From Chelydra serpentina (Eukaryota; Chordata; Testudines; Chelydridae), in assembly GCA_037349315.1 (NCBI GenBank), contig JBAIAC010000001.1:8012501-8076500 (forward strand): 64,000 nt of DNA. The letters run 5' to 3'. Position numbers and translations under genes: made by a program. Shown here one piece after another: positions 11,590-24,065 of this stretch (position 1 is its first letter; each line of letters starts with the position of its first letter). Under the pieces are notes generated by a model. That model had not been told where the DNA came from, made no database searches, and saw nothing but the letters and a program-made list of their open reading frames with translations.

Positions 11590-12715
11590 GACATCTGGCT
11601 ACAGTATCAGACTCCTGCTGTGTACCCCACAGATTGGGACACTATAAAAACATTGGCAACAAGCACCTAAAAAACAGTCTCAAATACTGGTTGGGTACAG
11701 TTCAAGGAGCACCTGCAGCACAAAAAGCTGTAGAACAGCAAATAATGAATCAGGCATTTGATGAGAGCAGTGATATTAGGCAATGGCAAGTAGGAAACCA
11801 AGTAATGGTTAAAAATAAACCAGCACCTAAAAAAGAAGTGTGCGAGATATTAGTTTGCAATTCCTAGAGGACAGCTTGTTTACTAAGCAGATCAGCAGTC
11901 GTCGGTCACCAGTGTGGTTAAATGTTTGGCTGCGTGTGTGTGTTCTTTCTGTGTTCTCCCTGTGTGCTGCCCCAGCTCTGCACAAACAGCCAGCACAGCA
12001 GACCTCAAGCAAACCGCCCAATGACCACAAAATCAGCCAAGAGACACCAGGCCAGGTTTATTATCAACCAAGCGCAGTACTAATATCCCGCAGATTCTAC
12101 CGGACCACTAATACATGTATGCCCATAACAATGGACCAGATTAGTGAATGGCAAGATTTTCCATTCCTCCCTAGGCTAAACAAAGACACTCCCTCTGAGA
12201 TACATTTTTATACCATGATACAAACAAGTTAATACTGCCCCTCTAAAATAGTTAATTACTGCCCCCTGACACGGCTAGTTATCACCCATCACCCTGTATA
12301 TGCTAGTTCAATTAAAACATTTATTACGCAGTGTCATTCTGACCTTATCTTTAGGAGCAGTCAGTGTGTTCCTGTTATCTTGGCGAATGTTTTTGTACCA
12401 TCCTTAACATCGGGATGTTTTGGTACCACTTGATATCGGAACGTGTCTGTGTGAGTACTCTGTGCCTAGCACTTCTTAGGAAAGTGGATTTCTTCAATAT
12501 CAGTCCTGTTCTTGCCAGATTCTGTGAGCAAGTCCTGCCTTTTGCTCAGAGCTTGTCTTTGCTTTATATCAGTAAAGCTTTGACTATTACTTTAGCCCAG
12601 GCCTCATACCAGGCCTCTGATACAAGGGCTTATGTCTCAGGCTCTCTTCCTACTGCAGCTTTATATCTTTATTCCCTTTCTCTCAGATTTCTAAAATGTT
12701 GAGTCCCTCTTTAAA
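11590..12715 (+). mobile_element. Possible endogenous retrovirus relic (pol fragment plus LTR-like sequence)
   Basis: A plus-strand frame at 11634-11867 contains AVEQQIMNQAF and RQWQVGNQVMVKN, reminiscent of the end of a retroviral integrase. The following 0.85 kb (11840-12715) resembles LTR or flanking retroviral sequence, with aataaa-like signals, but has no clean TG...CA ends. Both parts are broken. The call is a pattern impression and could be wrong. Confidence 0.35.
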
Positions 12716-12844
12716 TGGTTATTTACCAAAAAAAAAGCTGCCAAAATTAGTCCTCAGCCAGCTGAAAATGCCGATAAAAGAAGGTGTATCTAAATAAATC
12801 AAAGTGCAGTATAAGATCCTTACAGTTCGGATTGGAGAGTAGTT

Positions 12845-13098
12845 TTCATTAGTAGAAAAGAACTAGATAAGTTAATGGAGGATAGGTCTATGAATGGCTA
12901 TTAGCCAGGATGGGCAGGGATGGTGTCCCTAGCCTCTGTTTGCCAGAAGCTGGGAATGGGTGACAGGGGATGGATCACTTGATGATTACCTGTTCTGTTC
13001 CTTCCCTCTGGGGCACCTGGCATTGGCCACTGTCGGAAGACAGGATACTGGGCTAGATGGACCTTTGGTCTGACCCAGCATAGCCGTTCTTATGTTTA
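12845..13098 (+). mobile_element. LINE 3' tail (CR1/L3-like family)
   Basis: The sequence encodes a remnant like KELDKLMEDRSMNGY, then runs through a conserved 3' region (gggctagatggacctttggt, then ctgaccca) to a poly-thymine-poor end ttcttatgttt. The same family is present inverted at 19376-19680. It is a second CR1-like lineage, distinct from the copies that end in attctatg. Confidence 0.65.
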
Positions 13099-13952
13099 GA
13101 GTGGGATTTTCAAAAACACTCAGCACTGACCTAATTCTGCTTCATGGAAGTCAACGGTAAAACTCCCACTGAAGTTCTGTCTACACTATGCTGTGGGATC
13201 TGAAAAGTCCAAGGCTGAAGCATAATTTGGGAGTAAGGTTATAATACAGTTTGAGCCAGTTCATAAAGCAAAATCAAAGTGTGTTTCACAATGTTCAAGA
13301 ACTGCCCCATGGCACAGCGGCTCTTGATAATATAGAAAGGACTATGATACAGGATGAATTGGACATGGGTGAGGCCTTTCTTGGGATACAGGATTAGGGA
13401 GGTAAATAAATCAGCAGGCTGGAGGCAGAATGGCTGTACTAGGTAAAATAAGGAGGAACATATAGGAAACCATTTACAGTGGACAAGATAAGAATGGATA
13501 AATTGAGCCTAGAACAAAAGATGAGGTAAAGAGTAAGTCGTACACGGAAAGTGTGTGCACAGATAGAGCATGCTGTACAGGGATTGTTTCCTACAAAGTG
13601 ACCAGCGAATCCCAAAACGTGCAATACAATGTATAGTAAATGCAATGTAATGTGAAAATGCGTATAAAGGAAGTGGTTTGCTGTGTAACTCTGAATGTGT
13701 GGTACACCTTAGACCAACCCCCTACACCTGAGTCTGACCAACTCAGTGTAGTTTTGCTGTATGCCAAATAAAGGAACCTGAATGATGACACTGGAGTCCA
13801 ACTGAGTTCTTGGAGAATTGATTGGAATAGGTCTCAGGGGAACCCCTATGCAGGAGGTAAAGGCTGCGATTTTCAAAGCTGCACCATGGATTTGGGTGCC
13901 CAATTATTTGAATCTGGAAAGTCTCCGCCGAAACAGATTCAGACGAGGCCCT

Positions 13953-14235
13953 GCTAGGGTGTGTTTACACTTGGGATTTTACCAACCTTCCCAACAGTGC
14001 TATAGCACTAGGGTAGCTCCACCAGTGCTACTACTAACAGTGGGATGCTGGTGTACACCAGCCAGAGACACTTTTACCACCACATTATTTGACCCTGTTT
14101 AGAGCAGATCATGGTGACACAGTGGTAGAAATACCAGCAGACAGTCTACACCAGCACTTTGGCCAATGGAGCTACACTTGTGCTAGAACAGTGGTGGAAC
14201 TTCACAGAAACTGCAGCAGACAAGGCCCAACAGGC
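13953..14235. mobile_element. MITE-like repeat
   Basis: The left side (ctagggtgtgtttacactt) and right side (cagacaaggcccaacaggc) resemble the termini of other MITEs here, with internal inverted stretches such as 'ccagtgcta'/'gtgctaga'. Ends are uncertain, and the short ORFs across it are not credible genes. Confidence 0.4.
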
Positions 14236-14356
14236 TACTTCCTGTGTGTAGCCAGCAACCTCGTTTGTGAACACTGTGACACCATGACTGTAACGATGCT
14301 ACCACGTTTGATTTTAGCTAAGTCTGAACATGGTTTATGATACAATTAAAATGATA

Positions 14357-14620
14357 ACACCACTTTGCACTTTCATAGCATCTCCCACCAAAGATCTCAA
14401 AGCACTTTAAACACTCATGAATTTAACCTGAGAGCACCTGTGATGTAGGGAAGTATTAACCTGTGATGTAGGGAAGTATTATTTCCAGTGTTCAAATGGG
14501 GAAACTGAAGTTGAGAGATTAAGTGACTTGCCCAAGTCTGTGGCAGATGCAGAAATTGACATTATGTTTTCTAAGTTCTAGTCCTATGACTTCACCACTA
14601 GACCAACAATAATCACAACC
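14357..14620 (-). repeat. MIR-like SINE relic with an internal duplication
   Basis: Read on the minus strand it carries the MIR-type core (cttgggcaagtcacttaatc, then tttccccattt). A unit of about 23 bp (cctgtgatgtagggaagtat plus 3 bases) is directly repeated at about 14438-14481. Confidence 0.6.
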
Positions 14621-14904
14621 AAGTGTGGAGCAGAACTAAATGAAGAATGGATTTTTAAGTTCACTAGAATTTTTTTTTTGTGGGAGTTCAACTGAAAATG
14701 AATTTTTTCAAAATTTTCAGTGAATCAAGAAGTAGAAAAAATAATATTTGACTTGGATAGAAACTAAATGTTTTGTTTTGACCCGATTCTTTTCTTTTCC
14801 ATTTAAATGTTGGGCATTTTGACAAAAGCCAAGGATAACTAGATTTACATAGTGCCATGATGGAAAGGAGGAAGAAAAGAGGACAAGGAGTTGCCTTATA
14901 AACT

Positions 14905-15180
14905 AGGCTAGCGTAGTCTCTGGGGACATGAGAGTCCCAGGGTCAATTCCTCCCTCTACCTGGGGTGGAGAAGGGATTTGAATTTGGGTCCTCCACATTA
15001 CAGGTAAAGTGTCCTACTCACTAGGTTATTCTGTTGGGGGTCTCCTTGTCTCTCCTTTTGAAGCTGTTGCACTTTTTATAAATAAGCGAGGAGTCACTGG
15101 AGCAGGGACTTGAACTTGGGTCTACCACATCCTAGGTGGGTGCCCTAACTACCAGACTACAGAGCCATTCTCAGACTCTG
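14905..15180 (-). repeat. Tandem tRNA-derived SINE heads
   Basis: On the minus strand, 15098-15178 reads like a degenerate tRNA with an A-box-like ctggtagttagggc and a B-box-like aagttcaagtccc. A second, related head (aaattcaaatccc) lies at about 14920-15035. They appear to be ancient tRNA-derived SINE units in tandem. The family is not identified. Confidence 0.5.
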
Positions 15181-17070
15181 TCTTTGGTCCAATTACTATT
15201 CACTGTCATTATGAATGACTCCCATTGACCTCAATGGGCTTTGGGCCAGGCTTTAGGAAATAATGTGACTGAAGAGCCTAAGCATGTTTATTGGGAAAAG
15301 AGGGCAGTGTGATCACAACAGCATAATGCAAAAATGTTGCTTGTTTTTGTTCCTATTAATGAGCTTTGTTTTCAGTACCCCATTGGTTTCAATAGGAATT
15401 TAGTCTGTGTAAGGAGCTTTGAAAAAGATCCAGTGGGGGCTTGGAGAAAACTGTTAAAATGGGGGACACACATGTGAAATGTCCTGTTTAAAGGAAACTA
15501 ACACATTTTCATGTTTGTTCTCCTGTGCAGCAAGATGTAGAATTATAAATCCTTGCTCCAAAGGGAGCTGAGCTGTTGCAACACATGCAGAGGCCAGGGA
15601 AAGTGTTCTGAAGTCAGGCTGCTTCTTAAACTGTTTTGTTGAGTAGAGTCCTCGCTTAAGTTGTACATACACCTTTGAAATCTTGCATCGAGGTTCTTGC
15701 TTAATATGAACATTCATCTACCACTGTATCCACACTGGACCCACTGCAGTTATGCTTTCAATGTACAAATCACTGGAGTTACACGTAGAATAAAGCAATG
15801 CGAGTCAGGGTAGGAGAATCATGCCCTTAAAATGAAATATTTTTGAATTTTATAAATGATTTGGCAAAGGAACCTGGACTTATAAATACCCCCCAAGGGC
15901 CCAAAAATTCCCTGGCAGTGCTGGTCCAATTCAAACGGGAGTCATGAAAAAGACAACATTTGAAAGCTTCCCAGTTTAGTTTTGTGTTAAGTTTCAGACC
16001 TTGACACCTACACTGGTCAATAACAGATGGACTTAAATACAACCACCGTAAAACAACCACAAAGAAAAAGGCTACTTAGATCTGCTCAGAAGTGGGTTTA
16101 ACAAGAACAACTCAGGACCAGATGATTTGTCAATCCCATTCCCCTCTTCCCCTTTTGTCTGGATTGTGTCTGTTTTAAGGATCAGTCCTGAAAAGATTTG
16201 CTACAGGGCACAGCCATGAATTAAGGACCTCAAACCCTCATCCAGCTTTAGAATCCACTAGTGTGCATCCATGCTAAGGCCTAGTGAACTCTCTGAGACT
16301 CTGCTGAGGTGCAGGAGTCCGCTCTAGCACATTCTGATGCAGGATCAAGGCCTCAGATTGTAAATGATTTAGGGCAGGAACTGTGCTTATATGTCTTTAA
16401 AAGCACCGTTCACATATACGGTGCTATATAATAATATTAATAACAAATAATAATAATGCACAGCATTGTGCCAAATCTCAGCTTGATTTCTATTTGTAAT
16501 ACTTTTTTAAAATCTGTTCAACAACAGTGGAAATGCTGTCTAAACAGAGGAGAAAGCCAAACAATAAGGCATTGTGAATCAGATCCACTACTGTACTAAC
16601 TACTAAGCTGTCATTCATTATTTTGTTGAATTTGTGAGAAAATAGGTCTGACCTTTTCCTTTGAAGAGAGAGTTAGCTATATATTTTAAATGCTGTATCT
16701 ACTTGTTATAAGCAGAAAGCATATTCTCAAATCCAGCCAACTGCTTCAGACTACTGCATCATGCCACAATTTTTCTCTTAAATTCTTAAAAACATGCATC
16801 CTATTTCACATTCTGAGGAATGTTCCTGGGGTAGAAGAAATGTGTAGTTAACAATAATACTTATACAGTGCCATACCTGAGACAAGTTTAAAAATTTAAA
16901 AATTAAAAGCAAAGATCTAGAATGAGAGGTAAAGTGACCTCCTATCACTGGATATTCTTCTCCTACATTTAGCATTATATTATAGGTCTTATAAGAAAGG
17001 CTTGTTTGTAGCTAAGTGTTTAAAAAAAGAATTGGGAGATGGATTAATCCAGCTCTCAGGTGGCTAATTC

Positions 17071-19210
17071 ATAGAATCATAGAATATTAGGGTTGGAAGA
17101 GACCTCAGGAGGTCATCTAGTCCAATCCCCTGCTCAAAGCAGGACCAACACCAACCAACCAAATTATCCCAGCCAGAGCTTTGTCAAGGCGAGCCTTAAA
17201 AACCTCTAAGGATGGAGATTCCATCACTTCCCTAGGTAACCCATTCCAGTGCTTCACCACCCTCCTAGTGAAATAGTGTTTTCTAATATCCAACCTAGAT
17301 CTCCCCCACTGCAACTTGAGACCACTGTTCCTTGTTCTGTCATCTGCCACCACTGAGAACAGCCGAGCTCCATCCTCTTTGGAAACCCTCTTCAGGTAGT
17401 TGAAGGCTGCTATCAAATCCCCCCCTCACTCTTCTCTTCTGTAGACTAAATAACCCCAGTTCCCTCAGCCTCTCCTTGTAAGTCATGTGCCCCAGCCCCA
17501 TAATCATTTTCGTAGCCCTCTGCTGGACTCTCTCCAATTTGTCCACATCCCTTCTGTAGTGGGGGGACCAAAACTGGATGCAATACTCCAGGAGTGGCCT
17601 CACCAGGGCCGAAGAGAGGGGAATAATCTCTTCCCTCGATCTGATGGCAATGCTCCTACTAATACAGCCCAATATGCTGTTGGCCTTCTTGGCAACAAGG
17701 CCACACTGCTGACTCATATCCACCTTCTCATCCACTGTAATCCCCAGGTCCTTTTCTGCAGAACTGCTGCGTAGCCACTCGGTCCCCAGCCTATAGCAGT
17801 GCATGGGATTCTTCCTTCCGAAGTGCAGGACTCTACACTTGTGCTTGTTGAACCTCATCAGATTTCTTTGACCCAATCCTCCAATTTGTCTAGGTTACTC
17901 TGGACCCTATCCCTACTCTCCAGCGTATCTACCTCTCCCCACAGCTTAGTGTCATCCACAAACCTGATGAGGGTGCAATTACTCCCATCATCCAGATCAT
18001 CAATAAAGATGTTGAACAAAACCAGCCCCAGGACAGACCCCTGGGGCACTCCGCTTGATATCGGCTGCCAACTAGACATCGAACTGTTGATCATTACCCT
18101 TGAGCCCGACAATCTAGCCAGCTTTCTATCCACCTTATAGTCCGTTCCTTCAGCCCATACTTCTTTAACTTGCAGGCAAGAATACTGTGGGAGACCGTAT
18201 CAAAATATTTGCTAAAGTCAAGGAATAACACGCCCACTGCTTTCCCCTCATCTACAGAGCCAGTTATCTCATCATAGAAGGCAATCAGGTTGGTCAGGCA
18301 TGATTTTCCCTTGGTGAATCCATATTGAATGTTCCTGATCATCTTCCTCTTCTCCAAGTGCTTCAAAATTGATTCCTTGAGGACCTGCTCCATGATTTTG
18401 CCGGGGACTGAAGTGAAGCTGACCAGTCTGTAGTTCCCCAGGTTCTCTTTCTTTCCTTTTTTAAAGATGGGCACTATATTTGCCTTTTTCCAATCGTCCG
18501 GGACATCCCCCTATCGCCACGCATTTTCAAAGATAATGGCCAATGGCTCTGCAATCACATCAGCCAACTCCCTCAGCACCCTTGGATGCATTAGATCTGG
18601 ACCCATGGACTTGTGCATTTCCAGCTTTTCTAAATAGTCCTTAACCTGTTCTTTCACCACTGAGGGCTGCTCACCTCCTCCCCACACTGTGTTGCCCAGT
18701 GCCGCAGTCTGGGAGCTGACCTTGTCTGTGAAGACTGAGGCAAAAAAAGCATTGAGTACTTCAGCTTTTTCCACATCATCTGTCACTAGATTGCCTCCCG
18801 CATTCAGTAAGGGTCCCACACTTTCCCTGACAACCTTCTTGTTGCCAACACACCTGTAGAAACCCTTCTTGTTACCCTTCACATCCCTTGCTAGCTGCAA
18901 CTCCAATTGTGCCTTGGCCTTCCTGATTATACCCCTGCATGCTCTAGCAGTATTTTTATACTCCTCCCTAGTCATCTGTCCAAATTTCCACTTCTTGTAA
19001 GCTTCCTTTTTGAGTTTAAGCTCACCAAAGATTTCACTGTTAAGCCAAGCTAGTCACCTGCCATATTTGCTATTCTTTCTGCACATCAGGATAGTTTGTT
19101 CCTGCACCCTCAATAAAGCTTCTTTAAAATACAGCCAGCTCTCCTTCAGGTTCTCAACCATTTCCGCACCCGGACCACATCTAGCTTGCACCTCCCCTTC
19201 CTGTTTAGCA
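17071..19210 (-). mobile_element. CR1 LINE, 2.1 kb, 5'-truncated
   Basis: The element reads right to left. It holds remnants of ORF2, then the CR1 3' untranslated end with the terminal attctatgattctatga-type repeat at about 17071-17090. It is the longest CR1 in the window but far short of a full element (about 4.5 kb). The right (5') boundary is approximate. Confidence 0.9.
17117..18975 (-). pseudogene. CR1 ORF2 reverse transcriptase, broken
   Basis: Several minus-strand frames together cover most of the CR1 RT and C-terminal domain. They include YRLVSFTSVPGKIMEQVLKE, LFLDFSKYFDTVSH (RT motif A), GVPQGSVLGLVLFNIF (motif B) and IRFVDDTKLW, where FVDD is the catalytic motif C. At least three frame changes and stops separate the segments, so no protein can be made. 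The N-terminal endonuclease domain is missing because of 5' truncation. Confidence 0.9.
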
Positions 19211-19375
19211 ATATGGGTAGAGCAGGGTGATCAAAATCTGTTCGGAATCTCAAGCTGAGAGCTCTTGGCCCTAATGGATTATAAAAACTGACTGGTTCCT
19301 GGGAACGGGATATTTCCTCTAGGAGAATTCAATGGAAAATATTTCTCCTTTTATATGAGGGAGAAGATAAACATA

Positions 19376-19680
19376 CATAAGAATAGAAGAATGACCATTC
19401 TGGGTCAGACCAAAGGTCCATCTAGCCCAGTATTCTGTCTTCCGACAGTGGCCAATGCCAGGTGTCCCAGAGGGAATGAACAGAACAGGTAATCACCAAG
19501 TGATCCATCCCCTGTCGCCCATTCCCAGCTTCTGGCAAACAGAGGCTAGGGACACCATCCCTGTCCATCCTGGCTAATAGCCATTGATGGACCTATCCTC
19601 CATGAATTTATCTAGTTCTTTTTTGAATCCTGTTAGTCTTGGCCTTCACAACATCCTCTAGCAAGGAGTGCACAACTAGG
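19376..19680 (-). mobile_element. LINE 3' tail (CR1/L3-like family)
   Basis: This is the inverted counterpart of 12845-13098, running from acataagaatag at the 3' end to the coding remnant near 19600-19680. The two copies share the block 'ggctagggacaccatccctg' in sense or reverse complement. Confidence 0.65.
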
Positions 19681-20442
19681 AAAGTTACGACAACTAAAAG
19701 AAATGTGTGCAGTGGTTAGTGCCAGGGTTTAACAGTAACTGAAGCTTGTATTTGGCACTGAGCAGCACCGGAGAGGTATTAAAAGCTATACCATTTGTTG
19801 TGACACAAAGGCACAACAGGACAAAAGAACCCTAGTAGGAAGGAGAGTAGGTCATGTTCTTGCTCGAATGGCTGCTGCGGCTGCTCCAGAGAGAACCTTC
19901 CATGGGATTGTGAAGAATAAGGAGCACACGTAGAACAGTGTGATCGGGCACTCTGTGAGACAGCCAGGAATAGTGTCAAAAAGAGCAGTAATGGAGCCAA
20001 GTGATCACTACCATATTTTTAAATAAGCCATTTGGGTCTTAGAATCAATGAGATTAAATGGTCTACATTACACCCTCTCCCCACTCTCTCCCATTGACTG
20101 TGTTTATATATTACGCACACAAATGCACAGACGGTGGCTCCTCAATTATCTTGCATTAGCCATCTATAGAAATGTGACTGTTCAGAAACAAAAACTCTAG
20201 AAGGATGGATGACAGCAGAGTTGAGAAAAACACAGATTTAATGCTGGAAGGAGCGACTTGAGGAAGGGGTAATACCTGTTTCAGTAGGGAAAAGGTGTGG
20301 GCTGCACAGCAATAAGGAATATTCTCCATGAGACGCAGCAGTGCAGCCCACGTCTGTACACTGTCTGTTTCGATTGTGGGTGACATTGTCAAAAGGACCT
20401 AAGTGGCTTAGGAGTCTAAGTCCCATTTTCAAAAACAACTAA

Positions 20443-20631
20443 GGGTACGTCTATACTCACGCATCCCGTCGGAGGAGTCCAATCGATCTGGGTTCGATTT
20501 ATCGCGTCTTGTCTAGATCCCGGGTAAGTACCTTTTCATTCGAACTAAGATAGTTCGACTTCAGCTACGTTATTCACGTAGCTGAAGTTGCATATCTTAG
20601 TTAGAATTGGGGGGTTAGTGTAGACCAGCCC
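20443..20631. mobile_element. Palindromic CpG-rich MITE, copy 2 (shortened)
   Basis: The ends read gggtacgtctatact and tgtagaccagccc. The flanks are TAA on the left and TTA on the right, close to a Harbinger-type 3-bp target duplication. The CTTCAGCTACGT/ACGTAGCTGAAG hairpin is intact. Only one arm of the second CpG-rich hairpin (gggttcgatttatcgcgtct) is present, so this is an internally deleted copy in reverse orientation relative to copies 1 and 3. Confidence 0.7.
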
Positions 20632-20856
20632 TTAGACACTTGAGATTTAAGCTCACATCACTTTCAGGGGTTTCAAAATTTTTTTACCCTGAAAGCTTTT
20701 CTGGGCAGGCACCTTGGCCAAAGCTTTACAAAGTGTCTAGTGCTTTTGGGTGCCTCTATTTTTGGATGCCCAACTTGAGTCACCTTAAAGGAATCAAATT
20801 TTCAGAAAGCACTTAGCATCCACTTCTGAAAGTCAGGCCCTTTTAAGAGGTCTTAA

Positions 20857-21062
20857 GGGGGGGAGGGATAGCTCAGTGGTTTGAGCATTGGCCTACTAAA
20901 CCCAGGGTTGTAAGTTCAAGCCTTGAGGGGGCCATTTAGGGATCTGGGGCAAAAATCTGTCAGAGGACAGTACTTGGTCCTGCTAGTGAAGGCCAGGGAC
21001 TGGACTCAATGACCTTTCAAGGTCTTTCCAGTTTTAGGAGATAGGCATATCTCCATTTATTT
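20857..21062 (+). mobile_element. Tortoise Pol III (Cry-type) SINE, second copy
   Basis: The tRNA-like head (gggagggatagctcagtggt, then ttgagcattggcctactaaa) is nearly identical to that at 7455. The tail differs (tggactcaatgacctttcaa, then ggtctttccagttttaggag), so this is a different subfamily. It ends in an AT-rich run. Confidence 0.8.
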
Positions 21063-22968
21063 TATCTTATTTATTTTTTTTATTTAAGTTGGACATCCAA
21101 AAATGGAGGCATCCAAAATCACTAGTCACTTTGGAAAATCCTGTCCCTTCTCTTTTTATCTGTCTGCAAAACACCTAGCACTCTTCTGGTGCTACATAAA
21201 TAACATCATAATAATAAATCATTAAGATGAGAGCAGGACTCAGGAGAGGTCTCTATGCCCTGTGGAAATATTTATAGTTTTGATTGCAAATCCTGCACAT
21301 TAGCATAAAGAAACCATTCATGTGTAATAAGCTAAACTAAAAGCCAGTCTTACTATGATCCTTATCTCCATGCACACATTTCCCTAAAAAAGTAAATAGT
21401 CTCTCTCACTAACATCTGCACAACAGACTGCTTCCCACACTGAGACAGCACCTGCCTGGTTGTACTTTGCATCAGCAGAATATCAATGCTGCTTACTGAA
21501 ATAATACAAGAAAATTCTTTTCTGACTCAGAAGGGCAGACAACTGCAAGAGATTTGCCTTCACTGATACAATATTTTAATTAAATGCACACCAAGAGCAC
21601 AGGGGCTTCCCAGAGCTGCAGGTCTTGCTGGTCCCTACAGCTGGCTCTTTAACATCTGAAAGGGAGAATGGACCTTTGTTTTGTTAGTTACAGGCTCTCT
21701 TTTCACTGTACATTTTAGAAGAGAGGGCTCTCCTGGCCATAATCTGGCATGTTGCCAATGAGAGCAAACAGAGGCAGTAGAACAATGTGCATATCCTCAA
21801 TTCAGCTGTCTGGCTAGACATTAGACAGCTCTGCTAATTAGAATCAAACGTTTGTGATTCCACAGCATGCATGCGCCAGTGCAAAATGACATCTTGCCAT
21901 ATAGGGCTCTTTGGGCATTTGTCTTTCGGAGCTGATTTCCTAATTCCACCATGCTGAATGCAACACACAGAATTTCTTTGAGGCATGCAACATCAGGCGG
22001 GAGAAACAGGGGGTTATATTATATATACACACATCTGACAAAGCCTCTTCTCCCTTCTTTTTTTAATTTATCCCAAGAGTGTGTTACGAGTTCTGCTTAT
22101 GCCCTCCTGTGGTACAAACATGAAATTATTAATACTAGCCATGGGTAAATGAGCTATGGATTCTCATACAATTTTTTTCCCCACTGGTCCTTTAAGTTCT
22201 TGGCTTTAATTCCTGATTTTCACTGGTGTAAGTGAGAGGGGAATCAGACTTTGTGTGTTTATTACTGTTCTGACACTTGGGTTTTATAGTAAAGATTAAT
22301 CAACCCTTTTATATGGGAGCAAATGCAGAAGGTGTCTCTTCCTGCTCTAACAGTAATTCAGCAGATGGACAACATGATTTTTAACTATAAATGAATTTTG
22401 ACTTCAGAATTAATTTTTTAAAAGGCAGCCATTAAAATGAACTAGGGAGGGACCAAAGGTGGTCAAAATTAATACCTAAGGCAACCCAATGTGATACTCT
22501 GTACTAACAAGGAATATACTTAAGGCTGAATTTAAAATGTCAAAGAATAATATGAACATGAGAGTCCATATTAAACAATATTTAGTTGACCCCAATACAG
22601 TATGTTAAAATGTGTTTCTGTTTTATGCGCTTGATAGCAAGATCAAGTGTGCAAAACTTTTGGCCATAAAACATTAAACGAATTTTTTTTAATCTATTGT
22701 AAAAACAGCAACAGGCTAGAACATCAGCATATTTGATGCACATGAAAGATAACTGAACAGGAAGTAAACCTGAAGCAGACTGCCAAACAGCATGTCACAT
22801 CTGAAAGACATCTAACCTCTCATCTGTTATTTGGGTATCAAGGAATTATCCCAAATTTCTTAATTCTCTGTCATCTTGGTGTACACGCAAAGTTTTATTG
22901 GTTTAACTAATGGTGTGATTTTATACTGATTTAGTGCAACAGGTGCAACTTTGCATGTGGACACTCAC

Positions 22969-23269
22969 AGGCCATGTCTACACTTACAGCACTTTACTAG
23001 TATAATAATAATGGGGAAACTATACCAGCAAAGAGCTCCAAGGGCAGGTGTAGCTATACCAGCACAACTGCAATTCATATCAGTATAATTTAAAATCACC
23101 TTCCAGGGACTAAATAAACTATTCCAGTAAAAGTGCAGTTTTGCTAGTATATCTGTATCTACGCTTGGGGCTTCAGCTAGCATGACTCTGTTATCCATAG
23201 ATCATACCTCTTCACAGCCCTGATCAACATAGCTATGCTGGCAGAAGTCTGTAGTGTACACCTGGCCTT
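22969..23269. mobile_element. MITE with 'aggccatgtctacact' termini
   Basis: The left end aggccatgtctacactta and the right end gtagtgtacacctggcctta are inverted terminal repeats. The interior is about 300 bp and non-coding. Terminal similarity to the Harbinger element at 46977 suggests a related non-autonomous family. Confidence 0.65.
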
Positions 23270-23359
23270 ATTTTGGTTCAAACCTGATTTAAATTGGGTT
23301 TAGCTTGAATCAATAAAATGTCAGGTGCAGCTTCTGTGGGTAGACAGGCCCTTAATCAT

Positions 23360-23790
23360 GGCTAAACTTGAAAAAACAACACAGAGAACATTCCATTTCA
23401 GAGAAACATTTAAAACTATGCTCATAAACAACAGAGCTAGCTAAAAATGCCAAGTATTTTCCACACATACAAAAAATTTGAAAACAAAATGAAAATTGTT
23501 TGTTTAGTTCAAATTTTTTGGGTGGAGTTTTCCAGTTCTTTAATGTTTTCCTCCTTTCCTCTCCCTCCCGGTTCTTTCCCCTCCACCCCCATAGAGGTTT
23601 TACAAGTGGATAAACAAAAAGGGGGACAGGAGGGAGGAACCTCAAAAATGAAAAATTTTCATTTTTGATTTTTAAAAACTGGAAAATTCTGGCCAAAGTG
23701 AAAATTTTCCATGAAAATTCTGTCAAAAAAAAATTGGGGGGGGGGGGGGGGGGGAAGAGAGAGTTTTGCTGAAAAATGTTGACCAGGCCT
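23360..23790. repeat. A/T-rich self-complementary repeat with a G19 tract
   Basis: Many 'gaaaattttc'-type self-complementary words occur, followed by an uninterrupted run of 19 guanines at 23736-23754. Similar 'aaaatttt' tracts occur near 14660-14850 and 41019-41125. Family unknown. Confidence 0.4.
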
Positions 23791-23837
23791 AGTACACAGA
23801 GCTGTGCAAAATTCAGCAGCTGTTTTGCTTTGGGGAG

Positions 23838-24065
23838 GAATGATGGTCTTACGGTTAAGGCATAGGACTGGAGGAGACCTTCGTCCTAGCTCTTACACAT
23901 ACTTTTTATATGACTTGAGGTAAGTCAGTGTGTGCCTGTGCTGCAGTTTCTTCATCTGTAAAACAGACTTACCAGCCTCAGCGGCGTGTTTGTGAGGGTA
24001 CATCCATTTATGTTTTAAAGTATGCCCCTGAGATGAGAGAGGGGTTTATAAATGTCAGGTTATCA
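23838..24065 (+). repeat. MIR-like SINE relic
   Basis: A degenerate tRNA-like start (ggtcttacggttaaggcat) is followed by the MIR core (gacttgaggtaagtcagtg, ttcttcatctgtaaaacag). Confidence 0.6.

Noticed and set aside
12364..12702. 112-codon plus-strand ORF as a gene
   Set aside because: It lies in LTR-like sequence and has no recognisable domain.
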